A stretch of 64,000 nt of DNA from Aliivibrio finisterrensis_A (GCF_004167675.1 NZ_SEZQ01000016.1), one strand, 5' to 3'. Shown: positions 44,274 to 53,859, numbered from the stretch's first letter. The notes: generated by a model from the sequence alone, not told the origin. Numbers and translations: made by a program.

Positions 44274-45533
44274 ATGACATTGGATTATTTCAATTATAAG
44301 GATGATGGACAACTTTGGGCTGAAGAGTTACCCGTTGCACAATTAGCAGAACAGTATGGCACGCCATTGTATGTGTATTCTCGCGCGACATTAGAGCGTC
44401 ATTGGAATGCATTTGATAGCTCTGTCGGTGAGCAACCTCACCTTGTGTGCTATGCGGTTAAAGCAAACTCAAATATTGGTGTGTTGAATGCACTTGCCCG
44501 TCTAGGCTCAGGTTTTGATATTGTGTCTCAAGGTGAGCTTGAGCGCGTTGTGGCAGCCGGTGGTGACCCAACAAAAGTCGTTTTCTCTGGTGTAGGTAAA
44601 ACGGCTGACGAAATGCGTCGCGCGTTAGAACTTAATATTAAATGTTTTAATGTGGAATCAGAGCCAGAGCTTGAGCGCTTAAATACCGTTGCTGCTGAAA
44701 TGGGGGTTATAGCGCCGATTTCATTACGTATTAATCCCGATGTGGATGCAAAAACACACCCGTATATCTCAACAGGTTTGCGTGATAATAAGTTCGGTAT
44801 TGCGTTTGATCGTGCTCCTGAAGTGTATAAGTTTGCACAAACATTATCGAATTTAGATATTCAAGGCATTGATTGCCATATTGGTTCTCAGTTGACTGAT
44901 ATTGCCCCATTTATCGATGCTACCGACCGTCTTCTTGCGTTAATTGATGATTTAAAAGCACAAGGTGTCAACATTCGTCATCTTGATGTTGGTGGTGGCT
45001 TAGGTGTGGTTTATCGTGATGAACAACCGCCGCAACCATCAGAATACGCAACTGCTTTATTAAGTCGCTTAGCGGGTCGTGAAGATCTTGAGCTGATTTT
45101 TGAACCGGGCCGTGCCATTGCTGCAAATGCCGGTATTTTAGTGACTAAAGTTGAGTTCCTAAAACATACAGAACATAAAAACTTTGCCATCATCGATGCG
45201 GCAATGAATGACTTAATGCGTCCTGCATTATATCAAGCGTGGCAAGATATTGTGCCGGTAACGCCTCGTGAAGGTGAAGCGCAAAGCTATGATTTAGTTG
45301 GCCCTATTTGCGAAACCGGTGATTTCTTAGGTAAAGATCGTGACTTAGTTCTCGAAGCGGATGACTTGCTGGCAGTTCGCTCTTCTGGAGCCTATGGTTT
45401 TGTGATGTCATCAAACTATAATACACGTACTCGAGCAGCCGAAATTATGGTGGATGGCGAGCAAGTGCATCTTGTTCGTAAAAGAGAAGAGTTAAACTCA
45501 CTCTGGGAGCTAGAATCCATCTTACCGAACTAA
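44274..45533 (+). CDS. lysA: Diaminopimelate decarboxylase LysA
   Basis: 419 residues from ATG 44274. A TTG two codons later (44280) gives MDYFNYKDDG, as I recall for the V. cholerae protein, and has a better spacing from AAGGAAG, so it may be the real start. A PLP-dependent fold III enzyme making lysine from meso-diaminopimelate: PLP lysine in CYAVKANSN, glycine loop GGGLGVVY, EPGRAI, and the dimer-active-site Cys in GPICETGDFLG. Heads lysA–dapF–DUF484–xerC. Confidence 0.95.
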   Translation: MTLDYFNYKDDGQLWAEELPVAQLAEQYGTPLYVYSRATLERHWNAFDSSVGEQPHLVCYAVKANSNIGVLNALARLGSGFDIVSQGELERVVAAGGDPTKVVFSGVGKTADEMRRALELNIKCFNVESEPELERLNTVAAEMGVIAPISLRINPDVDAKTHPYISTGLRDNKFGIAFDRAPEVYKFAQTLSNLDIQGIDCHIGSQLTDIAPFIDATDRLLALIDDLKAQGVNIRHLDVGGGLGVVYRDEQPPQPSEYATALLSRLAGREDLELIFEPGRAIAANAGILVTKVEFLKHTEHKNFAIIDAAMNDLMRPALYQAWQDIVPVTPREGEAQSYDLVGPICETGDFLGKDRDLVLEADDLLAVRSSGAYGFVMSSNYNTRTRAAEIMVDGEQVHLVRKREELNSLWELESILPN

Positions 45534-45613
45534 CTTAGATTTAAAGAGCAGGGAACCTAAGGCGACTTGCTCTTTTGCTATTCAACCTAAAAGAAAAAAT
45601 AAGAAGAACAACT

Positions 45614-46444
45614 ATGCACTTTCATTTTTCTAAAATGCACGGGCTAGGCAATGACTTTATGGTTGTTGATTGCTTAACTCAAAATATTTTCTTTTCGCCA
45701 GATCTGATCCGTCGCTTAGCCGACCGTAACCGTGGTATCGGTTTTGATCAGCTCTTGGTGGTTGAAGCCCCTTATGATCCAGAAACTGATTTCCATTATC
45801 GAATTTTTAACGCGGATGGCACTGAAGTAGAACAGTGTGGCAATGGTGCGCGTTGTTTTGCTCGTTTTGTACGAATGAAAGGCTTAACTAATAAAATCAG
45901 TATTTCGGTCAGTACCAAAAAAGGCAAGATGACCTTAAAAGTGGAAGATGATGATCAAATAACGGTAAACATGGGTGAACCAGTATTTGAACCAAACAAA
46001 ATTCCATTTAAAGCAACGCAAGCTGAGAAAACCTATTTATTACGAGCAGACGATAAAACACTTTTCTGTGGTGCTGTAAGCATGGGTAATCCACATTGCG
46101 TCACGGTTGTGGATGATGTTGATAATTATGACGTTGATAAATATGGACCCTTAGTTGAAGGTCATGATCGCTTCCCTGAGCGTGTGAATGCAGGCTTTAT
46201 GGAAATTGTCTCACCAAATGAGGTGAAATTACGAGTTTATGAACGTGGTGCTGGCGAAACTCAAGCGTGTGGAAGTGGTGCGTGTGGTGCTGTTGCTATT
46301 GGTATTATGCAAGAGTTATTAGGTGAAGACGTTAAAGTTTCTTTACCTGGTGGTGATTTGCAGATCTCATGGAAAGGCCCAGGTTACCCGTTGTTTATGA
46401 CAGGCCCTGCAGCACATGTTTATGATGGTCAATTATCAATATGA
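45614..46444 (+). CDS. dapF: Diaminopimelate epimerase DapF
   Basis: 276 residues from ATG 45614 (MHFHFSKMHGLGNDFMVVD), matching the family N-terminus; an upstream ATG at 45575 adds 13 unrelated residues. Catalytic cysteines sit in QCGNGARCFARF and TQACGSGACG. It converts LL- to meso-diaminopimelate for cell wall and lysine. It overlaps the DUF484 gene by 4 nt (ATGA). Confidence 0.96.
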   Translation: MHFHFSKMHGLGNDFMVVDCLTQNIFFSPDLIRRLADRNRGIGFDQLLVVEAPYDPETDFHYRIFNADGTEVEQCGNGARCFARFVRMKGLTNKISISVSTKKGKMTLKVEDDDQITVNMGEPVFEPNKIPFKATQAEKTYLLRADDKTLFCGAVSMGNPHCVTVVDDVDNYDVDKYGPLVEGHDRFPERVNAGFMEIVSPNEVKLRVYERGAGETQACGSGACGAVAIGIMQELLGEDVKVSLPGGDLQISWKGPGYPLFMTGPAAHVYDGQLSI

Positions 46445-47142
46445 ATGACGTAACACCAATCGAGCCGCAACCAACACAAATAACGGAAGATGTTGTGGCT
46501 CAGTTTTTAATGGACCACCCTGATTTTTTTCAGCAGTATCCAGAGTTGCTTGGACGAATTAAAGTCGACACGCCTGAACGTGGTGTGGTGTCTTTAGTTG
46601 AAGTGCAGGTCAGTAAATTGCGTGCTCGCATTGGTGATTTAGAGGAAGAAATCACTCAACTGATGTCATTGGCCGCAAAAAACGATCGTTTATTTCATGA
46701 TTTTGCGAATGTACAAAAACAGTTACTGATGTGTGAGAATTTTTCTCAAGCAGCAAAAATCATTGAGCTGAAAGCGCTTTCTCTAGATTTAACGGCGCAT
46801 ATTAAAATTATTGATCACTCTCATCCTAAATACCATATTGATAAAATTGCCCTCGATAATTTCAGTAAAAAATTTTTGAATGGACACTCTGCGTATTTGG
46901 GGCGTTTGCGTCAAGCAGAGCGTGATAACTTATTGGCCTATGGTGGGCTAAACCAATCAAGTGCTGAATTGGGTTCATTTGCGGTTCTTCCATTAGGACA
47001 ATCGACGCCAATGGGGATTATTGCGTTTGCTAGCCATGATGGCGGTCACTTTGAACCAAATATGGACACGTTGTTTTTAGAGCAGCTGGTTAGTGTTTTC
47101 CATTATTTATTAATGCAATGGTCGAAATATTCTCATGAGTGA
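46441..47142 (+). CDS. DUF484 family protein
   Basis: 233 residues with a helical N-terminus (VVAQFLMDHPDFFQQYPELL), a coiled coil (RARIGDLEEEITQLMSLA) and a GAF-like C-terminal half (FAVLPLGQSTPMGIIAFAS). It is the equivalent of E. coli YigA and conserved between dapF and xerC, with 4-nt and 8-nt overlaps. The exact role is unknown; coupling with xerC suggests a link to chromosome resolution or cell wall, without proof. Confidence 0.88.
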   Translation: MNDVTPIEPQPTQITEDVVAQFLMDHPDFFQQYPELLGRIKVDTPERGVVSLVEVQVSKLRARIGDLEEEITQLMSLAAKNDRLFHDFANVQKQLLMCENFSQAAKIIELKALSLDLTAHIKIIDHSHPKYHIDKIALDNFSKKFLNGHSAYLGRLRQAERDNLLAYGGLNQSSAELGSFAVLPLGQSTPMGIIAFASHDGGHFEPNMDTLFLEQLVSVFHYLLMQWSKYSHE

Positions 47143-48046
47143 TGTATTACCTGCTCAATACTCCAAACATCTTGATGCCTTCTATGAGTTCTTACGTAAC
47201 GAAAAAGGCCTAAGTATTTATACCCAACGCAGTTATAAGCGCCAACTCACCACGATTGCTGAGCAATTGATTGAGCTAGGTGTTGAGTCTTGGCAAGACG
47301 TTGATGCGGGCTGGGTGCGTCAAATTACCAGTAAAGGCATGCGTGAGGGACTAAAAGCGAGTAGCTTATCCACTCGATTATCTTCACTACGCAGTTTTTT
47401 TGATTTTCTTGTATTACGTAACGTATTAGCGGCTAACCCTGCTAAAGGCGTTTCAGCACCTCGTAAGTCACGTCCATTACCTAAAAATATTGATGTAGAT
47501 GAGATGGGGCAATTACTCGAAGTAAACGAAGATGATCCATTATCGATTCGAGATCGCGCCATGATGGAATTGATGTATGGCGCTGGTTTGCGTTTGGCTG
47601 AATTAGTAGGTATTGATGTTCGTGATATTCAATTACGCCAAGGTGAATTACGAGTGATTGGTAAAGGGAATAAAGAACGTAAAGTTCCTTTTTCGGGTCA
47701 AGCGAAAGAGTGGTTAGGGCATTGGTTGCAAGTTCGAAATCAACTCGCTAAACCAGAAGAAACCGGATTATTTGTTTCTAAATTGGGTGTTCGTATTTCG
47801 CATCGAAATGTGCAAAAGCGAATGGCTGAGTGGGGAATGAAACAAGGAGTCAATAGTCATATTAGCCCGCATAAATTACGTCACTCATTTGCGACACACA
47901 TGCTGGAGTCGAGTGGTAATTTACGTGCTGTTCAAGAGTTACTTGGGCATGAAAATATTTCTACTACGCAAATTTATACCCATTTAGATTTTCAACATCT
48001 TGCTCAAGCGTATGACCAAGCGCACCCAAGAGCGAAGAAAAAATAA
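47135..48046 (+). CDS. xerC: Tyrosine recombinase XerC
   Basis: 303 residues. The N-terminal SAM-like core-binding domain runs from about 10 to 95; the catalytic domain contains the Arg in MYGAGLRLAELVG, Lys in GKGNKERKVPF, HKLRHSFATH, the His in LLGHENI and the nucleophile Tyr in TTQIYTH. It resolves chromosome dimers at dif with XerD. It is last of the lysA operon; yigB, which follows xerC in E. coli, is not next here. Confidence 0.96.
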   Translation: MSDVLPAQYSKHLDAFYEFLRNEKGLSIYTQRSYKRQLTTIAEQLIELGVESWQDVDAGWVRQITSKGMREGLKASSLSTRLSSLRSFFDFLVLRNVLAANPAKGVSAPRKSRPLPKNIDVDEMGQLLEVNEDDPLSIRDRAMMELMYGAGLRLAELVGIDVRDIQLRQGELRVIGKGNKERKVPFSGQAKEWLGHWLQVRNQLAKPEETGLFVSKLGVRISHRNVQKRMAEWGMKQGVNSHISPHKLRHSFATHMLESSGNLRAVQELLGHENISTTQIYTHLDFQHLAQAYDQAHPRAKKK

Positions 48047-48058
48047 ATAGTAGTTAAC

Positions 48059-48083
48059 TACTTGGCCTATGATAGGCCAAGTA
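48059..48083. other. Stem-loop between xerC and yigL
   Basis: TACTTGGCC/GGCCAAGTA, a perfect 9-bp stem with 7-nt loop between convergent stops. Neither strand has a T tract, so a standard intrinsic terminator is not supported. Confidence 0.5.
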
Positions 48084-48093
48084 ATCCGTAAGC

Positions 48094-48891
48094 TTATTTT
48101 AGTAGTAGATTTTCTAAGTAATGAGCAACCGCTTCATCTGCAGATGAGCCAATAACTTCATTATTTGGTAGGGCTTTTTTTACTTTTTCATGTGATGTTC
48201 CCATCACAATCCCTTTGCCAGCCATACTTAACATTTCGTAATCGTTCATGCCATCACCAAAAGCGATGCAGTTCTCTAACGTTTTACCAAGTAATTTAGC
48301 AACCGCTTCTAATGCGGCACCTTTTGATACTTCAGCGGCCATTACTTCTAAACACCAAGGGGTAGAGAAAGCCACCATTAATTCATCACCAAATTGTGCT
48401 TTTAGCTTAGTCTCATATCCTACTAAGTAGTCATGCTCTGGCATGGTTACAAAGATTTTTGCGATGTTTTTAACAGGTGGGTTATTGGCATCAAATAAGG
48501 TGTAAGTGAATCCATTATCATGGAAATCTTTTAGGCTCTCATCTTCTTTATGCATGAACCATTTATCATCAGAGTACATATGAATAGATAAAGATTCGTC
48601 ATCTTTTAATAGATCAAGTACTTGTGGTACGAAGGCTTCAGGCAGGTTTTTACTGTAAATCAGATTGTCATCAGCATCATGAACGCGAGCACCGTTAGAA
48701 GTGATCATGTAAGCCGGAATGCCAACATCTTTACGAATATTACCGACATCAATGTGGTGGCGACCTGTAGCAAAAATAAAAGTGAGGTCTTGTTGGTGAA
48801 GTTTATTCAGTGTTTTTTTAGTGAAGTCTGCAATTTTGTGTTCAGGAGTCAGAAGTGTGCCGTCAAGATCAGATGCAACAATAGTAATCAT
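48094..48891 (-). CDS. yigL: YigL-type HAD phosphatase (Cof subfamily)
   Basis: 265 residues (E. coli YigL 266). HAD motif I VASDLDGTLL at the start, motif II ITSNGARV, Lys in VSKGAALEAVAKLLG, motif III FGDGMNDYEMLSMAG. In E. coli it dephosphorylates pyridoxal phosphate and sugar phosphates and is linked to sugar-phosphate stress. It lies just after pldB on the same strand, as in E. coli, with a terminator-like hairpin between them. Confidence 0.92.
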   Translation of the reverse strand: MITIVASDLDGTLLTPEHKIADFTKKTLNKLHQQDLTFIFATGRHHIDVGNIRKDVGIPAYMITSNGARVHDADDNLIYSKNLPEAFVPQVLDLLKDDESLSIHMYSDDKWFMHKEDESLKDFHDNGFTYTLFDANNPPVKNIAKIFVTMPEHDYLVGYETKLKAQFGDELMVAFSTPWCLEVMAAEVSKGAALEAVAKLLGKTLENCIAFGDGMNDYEMLSMAGKGIVMGTSHEKVKKALPNNEVIGSSADEAVAHYLENLLLK

Positions 48892-48952
48892 AAAGCCTCA
48901 GGAATAAAGAATAGATTCAAAAAATAACTGAGTTCAGTTTACGTCACTTTAT

Positions 48953-49003
48953 AAAGAAAAAAGAGGGTAAAGATAGCAATATTGCTTTTCCTCTTTTTTC
49001 TTT
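48953..49003. terminator. Terminator between pldB and yigL
   Basis: AAAGAAAAAAGAGG and CCTCTTTTTTCTTT form a 14-bp stem around an inner GCAATATTGC palindrome. The T-rich arm on either strand makes it a plausible pldB terminator. Confidence 0.65.
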
Positions 49004-49012
49004 AGCTAGGCA

Positions 49013-49990
49013 TCACACTTCTAATGGCGATCTATGTTGCTGAAAAAAGTCGAGAATATTTGAGAGCGCTTGATTTCGGCAAACATCAGATTCAAAAAGC
49101 AGTTCGTGTTTTGCATTTTTAATGGTGATTAATTGGCAATCGGGGGCATTTTTTTGAAAAGTAGTATGCGCATTATTATCCACAATACGGTCGTTTTCTC
49201 CCTGAAGTAACAACACAGGGACAGAGCAAGAAGCGGCTTGTTCTACGCAGAGTTTTGATCCTTTTAAACTTTGATTGACCCAGTGATTACTTGGTCCGCC
49301 TATCTGAAGTTCGGGTTTTAGGTTGTATAACTCACGGAACCATTGATAGCGAATTTCACAGGTGGTTAATGTGTTATCTAAAAAGGGTTTTGCATGGTAG
49401 GGAGCTTGCCCTAAAGCATAAGAGGGTTGTGAGGCCCAGCGACTTAAATAATGACTTATAGGACCCGCAATGGGTTTTAACCAAGGTTGAATATGAATAC
49501 CGTGCATTGGTGCGCTTAATGCTACTGCTGAATATGGGTGTGAATGAGTTTCCACATATTGAGTTGCAATTGCGCCGCCCATAGAGTGGCCAAGTAAATA
49601 GCAATCTTGGTAATCTTCAGGCGCAATTAAGTGCTGAGTCATGCTGTTTAGATCAAGAATGTAATCATTAAACTCTTCAATATGACCGATGTCACGATTG
49701 GTAGTCAGTCGATCAGAAAGTCCCTGCCCACGGTGATCAAAAGAATAAATATCATAACCTTGGCAAAATAGGTCATAAAACAGTTCTTGGTATTTATAAA
49801 CGCTTTCAATACGGCCATTAACCACCATAATGGCTTTACGGTTCGCAGGGCTGGTAAAACTCACCCAATGCAGTTGCGTCTCTTTTTCGCCTTGATAAAA
49901 GCCGTGCTGACGTCTTTCCCAAAATGGTGTGACGTGACTTTGCATAGTTTCAAGATAATGTGATTCTTGAGTAAAGGCGATTTTGTTCAT
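49013..49990 (-). CDS. pldB: Lysophospholipase L2 (alpha/beta hydrolase)
   Basis: 325 residues from the ATG at 49990 (MNKIAFTQESHYLETMQ). The frame stays open to an ATG at 50086, but those 32 extra codons come largely from a MITE-like repeat, so the inner start is preferred although its ribosome-binding site (GTGAG) is weak. Landmarks: VVNGRIESVYKYQEL, DHRGQGLSDR, nucleophile elbow GHSMGGAIA, GGPSNHWV, LQGENDRIVDN and the catalytic His in AKHELLFE. It hydrolyses lysophospholipids at the inner membrane. Confidence 0.9.
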   Translation of the reverse strand: MNKIAFTQESHYLETMQSHVTPFWERRQHGFYQGEKETQLHWVSFTSPANRKAIMVVNGRIESVYKYQELFYDLFCQGYDIYSFDHRGQGLSDRLTTNRDIGHIEEFNDYILDLNSMTQHLIAPEDYQDCYLLGHSMGGAIATQYVETHSHPYSAVALSAPMHGIHIQPWLKPIAGPISHYLSRWASQPSYALGQAPYHAKPFLDNTLTTCEIRYQWFRELYNLKPELQIGGPSNHWVNQSLKGSKLCVEQAASCSVPVLLLQGENDRIVDNNAHTTFQKNAPDCQLITIKNAKHELLFESDVCRNQALSNILDFFQQHRSPLEV

Positions 49991-50034
49991 TGGGCTCACT
50001 ACATGGCTAAATGGTGGGTTGATATTATTATATA

Positions 50035-50228
50035 CTAATACCATGCCATTAATTATCTGAACATTATTACTGGTTAAATCACTCAATAGTTGTGTTAAAA
50101 AATATTATTGTAGAATACTACTTATAATATTTTTTGCCTTACTCTTAAGTGATTTTCCTTATTCGCTACCTTACTCATTTATTTTTTATTGTCATAATCA
50201 CATACTCTGTCTATTTCTTGGGTATTAA
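50035..50228. repeat. MITE-like repeat, long copy
   Basis: About 194 bp bounded by AATACCATG on the left and an inverted TTGGGTATT on the right. Shared with the 17763 copy: CCATTAATTATCTGA, CATTATTACT and CTTAAGTGATTTTCC. Internal inverted repeats are AAATCACT/AGTGATTT and AATATTAT/ATAATATT. It fills half of the 390-bp gap between pldB and the EAL gene; the rest shows nothing I can name. Confidence 0.6.
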
Positions 50229-50380
50229 TTAACCAAATGTATGTTTTTTCTTATGCTATTGGATTATCATGCGTATAAATAAACTTACCATTTATCGTTC
50301 TTTTTCTTAAGAATATGATGACTGTGCCGATAATAATCTTTATGACATTTGTACTTGTAATAGGATATTGCTTTTAAGTT

Positions 50381-51595
50381 ATGTATGCATACGTTGCCCG
50401 ACAACCGATCCTGAGTCGGAAGAAACAAACGATAGGCTACGAACTACTTTTCCGTGACGGTGAAAGTAATGCGTTTCCTAATATAGAAGCAAATCAAGCA
50501 ACGAGTCGGCTACTAGTTGAAAACTTTATGTCGACAGGTTGTAACCCTGCGCTAGAATCTCCTCGTAGTTTTATAAATTTCCCCCAAGAGTCATTAATAT
50601 CTTTGGTTCCGACAGCATTTCCTAAGCGAAAAATTGTCATCGAAGTATTAGAAACCTGCATTCCTAATGATGAGTTATTTAGTGCGATTAAGCATTTACA
50701 TCGAATGGGTTATATTATTGCTTTAGATGACTTTAGTTTGGATGCCGTTTGGGATCGATTCTTACCCTATTCACACATCGTTAAGTTAGACATTATGCAA
50801 TTAGGCATTGATGTCGCGTGTGAATACGTTAAACAACGCAAACTGCAGGGTTGTAAGCGACATTATTTAGCTGAACGAGTTGAGACTAATGGTGAGTTTC
50901 AACAGGCGTTCGACGCGGGTTTCCATTTTTATCAGGGCTACTTTTTTAGTAAACCGGAGATCATAAAAAACCGCGTTGTAAAACCAGAAGAACTTCTTAC
51001 GATGCGGCTATATCAAGAAGTGTGTCGTGAAGAAGTGGACTTTTCTCGAATAGAGCAGTTGATCGCACAAGACGTTTCTTTATCTTATCAGCTATTGAAG
51101 TTTGTAAATACAGCATCAGTACGACTTGAAAATCCCATTTCATCATTTAAACAAGCATTAGTTTATCTTGGTGAAGAGCAAATAAAAATGTTTGTAACCT
51201 TGATTGCTACGGCACATGCAGCGATCAATAAGCCCAAGGAATTGTATAAACAATCTTTAGTGAAAGGGCGTTTTTGTGAGTTGATGATTTGCCGTATTCA
51301 AAATGGCACCCCAGGGCAGCAAGCATTTATTGTTGGGCTATTCTCTCTACTTGATGCCTTGCTCGATCGCAAGATTGATGATGTTTTAGAGCAGTTATCA
51401 TTAGCGCGAGAAATAGAACAAGCTATCCTGATCAGAGAAGGCTTATTGGGTTCCATGCTAGAGCTGTATGAAAGTATTGATAAAGGGGATTGGGAAAGTA
51501 TTGACCAAATCAGTCGACTGCTTGGGTTCTCTCCAAAAACCGTAGAGAAAACGTATCAAGATGCAGAGAAGTGGTATCAAATGATCTCATGTTAA
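50381..51595 (+). CDS. cdgJ: EAL–HDOD c-di-GMP protein (CdgJ type)
   Basis: 404 residues. An EAL phosphodiesterase domain (1–205) keeps the residues needed for activity: Glu in YELLFRDG, Asn in FINFPQ, Glu in VIEVLET, the Asp pair in LDDFS, Lys in VKLD, Glu in AERVET and Gln in QGYFFSKP. A HDOD domain follows (about 210–400). In V. cholerae CdgJ (next to pldB, as I recall) degrades c-di-GMP and favours motility. Single gene, no GGDEF. Symbol by synteny and domain order. Confidence 0.8.
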   Translation: MYAYVARQPILSRKKQTIGYELLFRDGESNAFPNIEANQATSRLLVENFMSTGCNPALESPRSFINFPQESLISLVPTAFPKRKIVIEVLETCIPNDELFSAIKHLHRMGYIIALDDFSLDAVWDRFLPYSHIVKLDIMQLGIDVACEYVKQRKLQGCKRHYLAERVETNGEFQQAFDAGFHFYQGYFFSKPEIIKNRVVKPEELLTMRLYQEVCREEVDFSRIEQLIAQDVSLSYQLLKFVNTASVRLENPISSFKQALVYLGEEQIKMFVTLIATAHAAINKPKELYKQSLVKGRFCELMICRIQNGTPGQQAFIVGLFSLLDALLDRKIDDVLEQLSLAREIEQAILIREGLLGSMLELYESIDKGDWESIDQISRLLGFSPKTVEKTYQDAEKWYQMISC

Positions 51596-51625
51596 TCTAA
51601 CTAGCCATAGAATCTAAACTAGAAT

Positions 51626-51685
51626 AAAGCCCCATCAAGCACACCGCTTATTATCGTAGTGTTAGCATTTTATGGGGCTTTTTAT
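51626..51685 (+). terminator. Terminator after the EAL–HDOD gene
   Basis: AAAGCCCCA/TGGGGCTTT with a long AT-rich loop, then a T run. Confidence 0.6.
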
Positions 51686-51706
51686 TGTCAGAAACAATGA
51701 TTTTGA

Positions 51707-53680
51707 TTACTGACAATAGTTAATGATATGGACTTCTTCAGAGAACAGCTTTTGTTTTATTTGGTGACACTCTTGAGTAATCGAAGTGATGGCTTCGCCT
51801 TGTTCTGGGTTAACCAAGTCGTAATCACCTTCAATATTGTAATTAAAGCCTTCTCCAATAATTGTGATGGGTTCAATAGAGATACGCCCACGGTTTGCGG
51901 TTACTGTTATTGGGTCAACGTGTATTGGATATTGCGCAATAGGCTCTTTTTTCTTAGAACTATCAGTAGTTATTGTTGATGTGTCAGGGTGTTCGTTATC
52001 CGGGATCAATCCTAATTTATATTGCCATAGTTCTTGAGCTGTTTTGGTGGTGATCATGTCTCTTGGGAGTATGTTCAGTTCACCATTAAAACTGTAATTA
52101 AAGCTGTCTTGATTTGCGGCTAACCCATTACCGTTAAAAGTGAATTCAGTAATACCATCAATAGGAATTGGGTTTGGAAAGAAACGGCTTAGGTAGCTGA
52201 TAGGCAATCCATCACCATAAGCTTCAAATTGCCAAGGTTGGCTATTCTGAGTTAAGTGAATACTACCATTAAAACCAACAAGCCCTTCGGATAAAGGAAG
52301 CAGTGCTCGCTCTACTGTCCATAAACCATCTTCGGTTTTCATTTCTACTAATAATTGCTGGCTTAATAGATAATTAAAACTCGCATTAGAGGCGCTCATC
52401 GAAAGTGTGCCATCCCATAATCCCCATTGTTCTAAGCGCAGTAAATCGAGATCATGGCCTTCCATATTTACCCCTGATAATTGATATGGGTACTGACCAT
52501 TCAATTGAATTAATTGAGTATTATTAACGTCTAGTTTGGCTATTTTTACTTGATCTAACTGATTTACGTATTGAGTTAACACACTCGCTTCTTCATTAGT
52601 TATAGCCCATTTTACCTGGTCAATACTCAACGAATTTAAATTTATGCTCGTTGGTGATAGTTTGCCAGTAAGTTGAATGTGGCCATCAAAAATCTCGAAT
52701 GAAAGCGTCGATATGTCTGCTTTTTTACCATTAAGCGTTAAGCTAAAAATGGGGTTATTAATGGTATGTTCATTCCAGACCAAATTGTCGGCATTAAACG
52801 ATATATTTGCGTTATTTTGCTGCCATAAATGGTAAGGAAGTAGCACGTTTTCAGCAGATAAATTTAAGTTATTAGCCACAAATTGTGGCAGCTCAATATT
52901 GATATCTAACAGGTCAATGCGTTCAAATTGATAAGTGAAATTGTGTTGCGATAGCCATTTGATTGGTTTGTTAATAATGTCCGAATTATTTGATTCTAAA
53001 TTAAATTTACGCAGTGTGAATTGTGGGATAACCCATAATTTATTTTCTTTGAGCTCTGCTTGTGCGGTAATCGTACTGCCTCGCCAAGTAAGAGAAATGC
53101 CATGAAGAGCGGTGTAGTGTTGAGTGTAATAGCCATCGATTAACACTTCATTTAGGGCTTCTCCCTGCCAATACAGTTGTTTGGCTGAGAATTGAAAATC
53201 GCCCTCAAAAGGTAACGAACTTTCTTTTTGTATTGCCCAGTTTTCTAATTGAATTTGAGCATCGCGCAGCACGATATCGTCATTGGCAAAATCTAAATTT
53301 GAAACACTAAATTGAGCAATAGAAATCCAATCGATACTTTGTGTATCAGGCAGTCCTTTTTGTAGACTAAGACCATCGACTTTGATGCTATCAAACGCTA
53401 ATTTATTATTTTGAATTGGGTGCTGAGAGAGCCAAAAATCGACGGTTTGAATGTTTAATTCACTGTCGGTTTGAATAGCAACATCTGACAGAGTTAAGTG
53501 TAAAGGTGATTGGATTGAGTAATGAATATCTCCAAATGAGATCTTTTGATGCGTCAGTTTTTGCACCAATGGATTTAGCATTGGTTGTGCGTAAGGCGTA
53601 TGTAAAAGGGATAAAAATGCGACCACAAGTAGCAGGCAAAAAGAGATAAGCCAACCAAGGCTTTTCAGTGTGGTATACAT
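51707..53680 (-). CDS. AsmA-like inner-membrane protein
   Basis: 657 residues from the ATG at 53680, which has GGAG 7 nt upstream; the frame open to 53740 would need a TTG. One N-terminal membrane helix (WLISFCLLLVVAFLSLL) is followed by a long periplasmic beta-rich body (TLSDVAIQTDS, LDINIELPQFVANNLNLSAENV) and a C-terminal segment ending in a Cys pair (TQECHQ ... NYCQ). This matches AsmA/YhjG-like proteins, now thought to be bridge-like lipid carriers between membranes. The specific member is unclear. Monocistronic on the minus strand. Confidence 0.75.
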   Translation of the reverse strand: MYTTLKSLGWLISFCLLLVVAFLSLLHTPYAQPMLNPLVQKLTHQKISFGDIHYSIQSPLHLTLSDVAIQTDSELNIQTVDFWLSQHPIQNNKLAFDSIKVDGLSLQKGLPDTQSIDWISIAQFSVSNLDFANDDIVLRDAQIQLENWAIQKESSLPFEGDFQFSAKQLYWQGEALNEVLIDGYYTQHYTALHGISLTWRGSTITAQAELKENKLWVIPQFTLRKFNLESNNSDIINKPIKWLSQHNFTYQFERIDLLDINIELPQFVANNLNLSAENVLLPYHLWQQNNANISFNADNLVWNEHTINNPIFSLTLNGKKADISTLSFEIFDGHIQLTGKLSPTSINLNSLSIDQVKWAITNEEASVLTQYVNQLDQVKIAKLDVNNTQLIQLNGQYPYQLSGVNMEGHDLDLLRLEQWGLWDGTLSMSASNASFNYLLSQQLLVEMKTEDGLWTVERALLPLSEGLVGFNGSIHLTQNSQPWQFEAYGDGLPISYLSRFFPNPIPIDGITEFTFNGNGLAANQDSFNYSFNGELNILPRDMITTKTAQELWQYKLGLIPDNEHPDTSTITTDSSKKKEPIAQYPIHVDPITVTANRGRISIEPITIIGEGFNYNIEGDYDLVNPEQGEAITSITQECHQIKQKLFSEEVHIINYCQ

Positions 53681-53804
53681 TGTTAACTCCAAAAGAAAAA
53701 TAGGAACAGAAAGAGTGGAGTAAAAATCAGATGCAATCAAGTTATTGTGATGGTTTACTCAGAGGTAATCACTGTTTTGAGCTCTTGTTTGAACTGATTG
53801 CATA

Positions 53805-53832
53805 AAAAAGCCCTTCACAAGGGAAGGGCTTG
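53805..53832 (-). terminator. pckA terminator
   Basis: Minus-strand stem AAGCCCTTCC/GAAGGGCTT followed by T residues, 28 bp past the pckA stop. Confidence 0.8.
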
Positions 53833-53859
53833 ACGTTATCGGTGGATAACCTTGCTCAC

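Noticed and set aside
48059..48083. Intrinsic terminator between xerC and yigL
   Set aside because: A good stem exists, but no T run on either strand; recorded only as a stem-loop.
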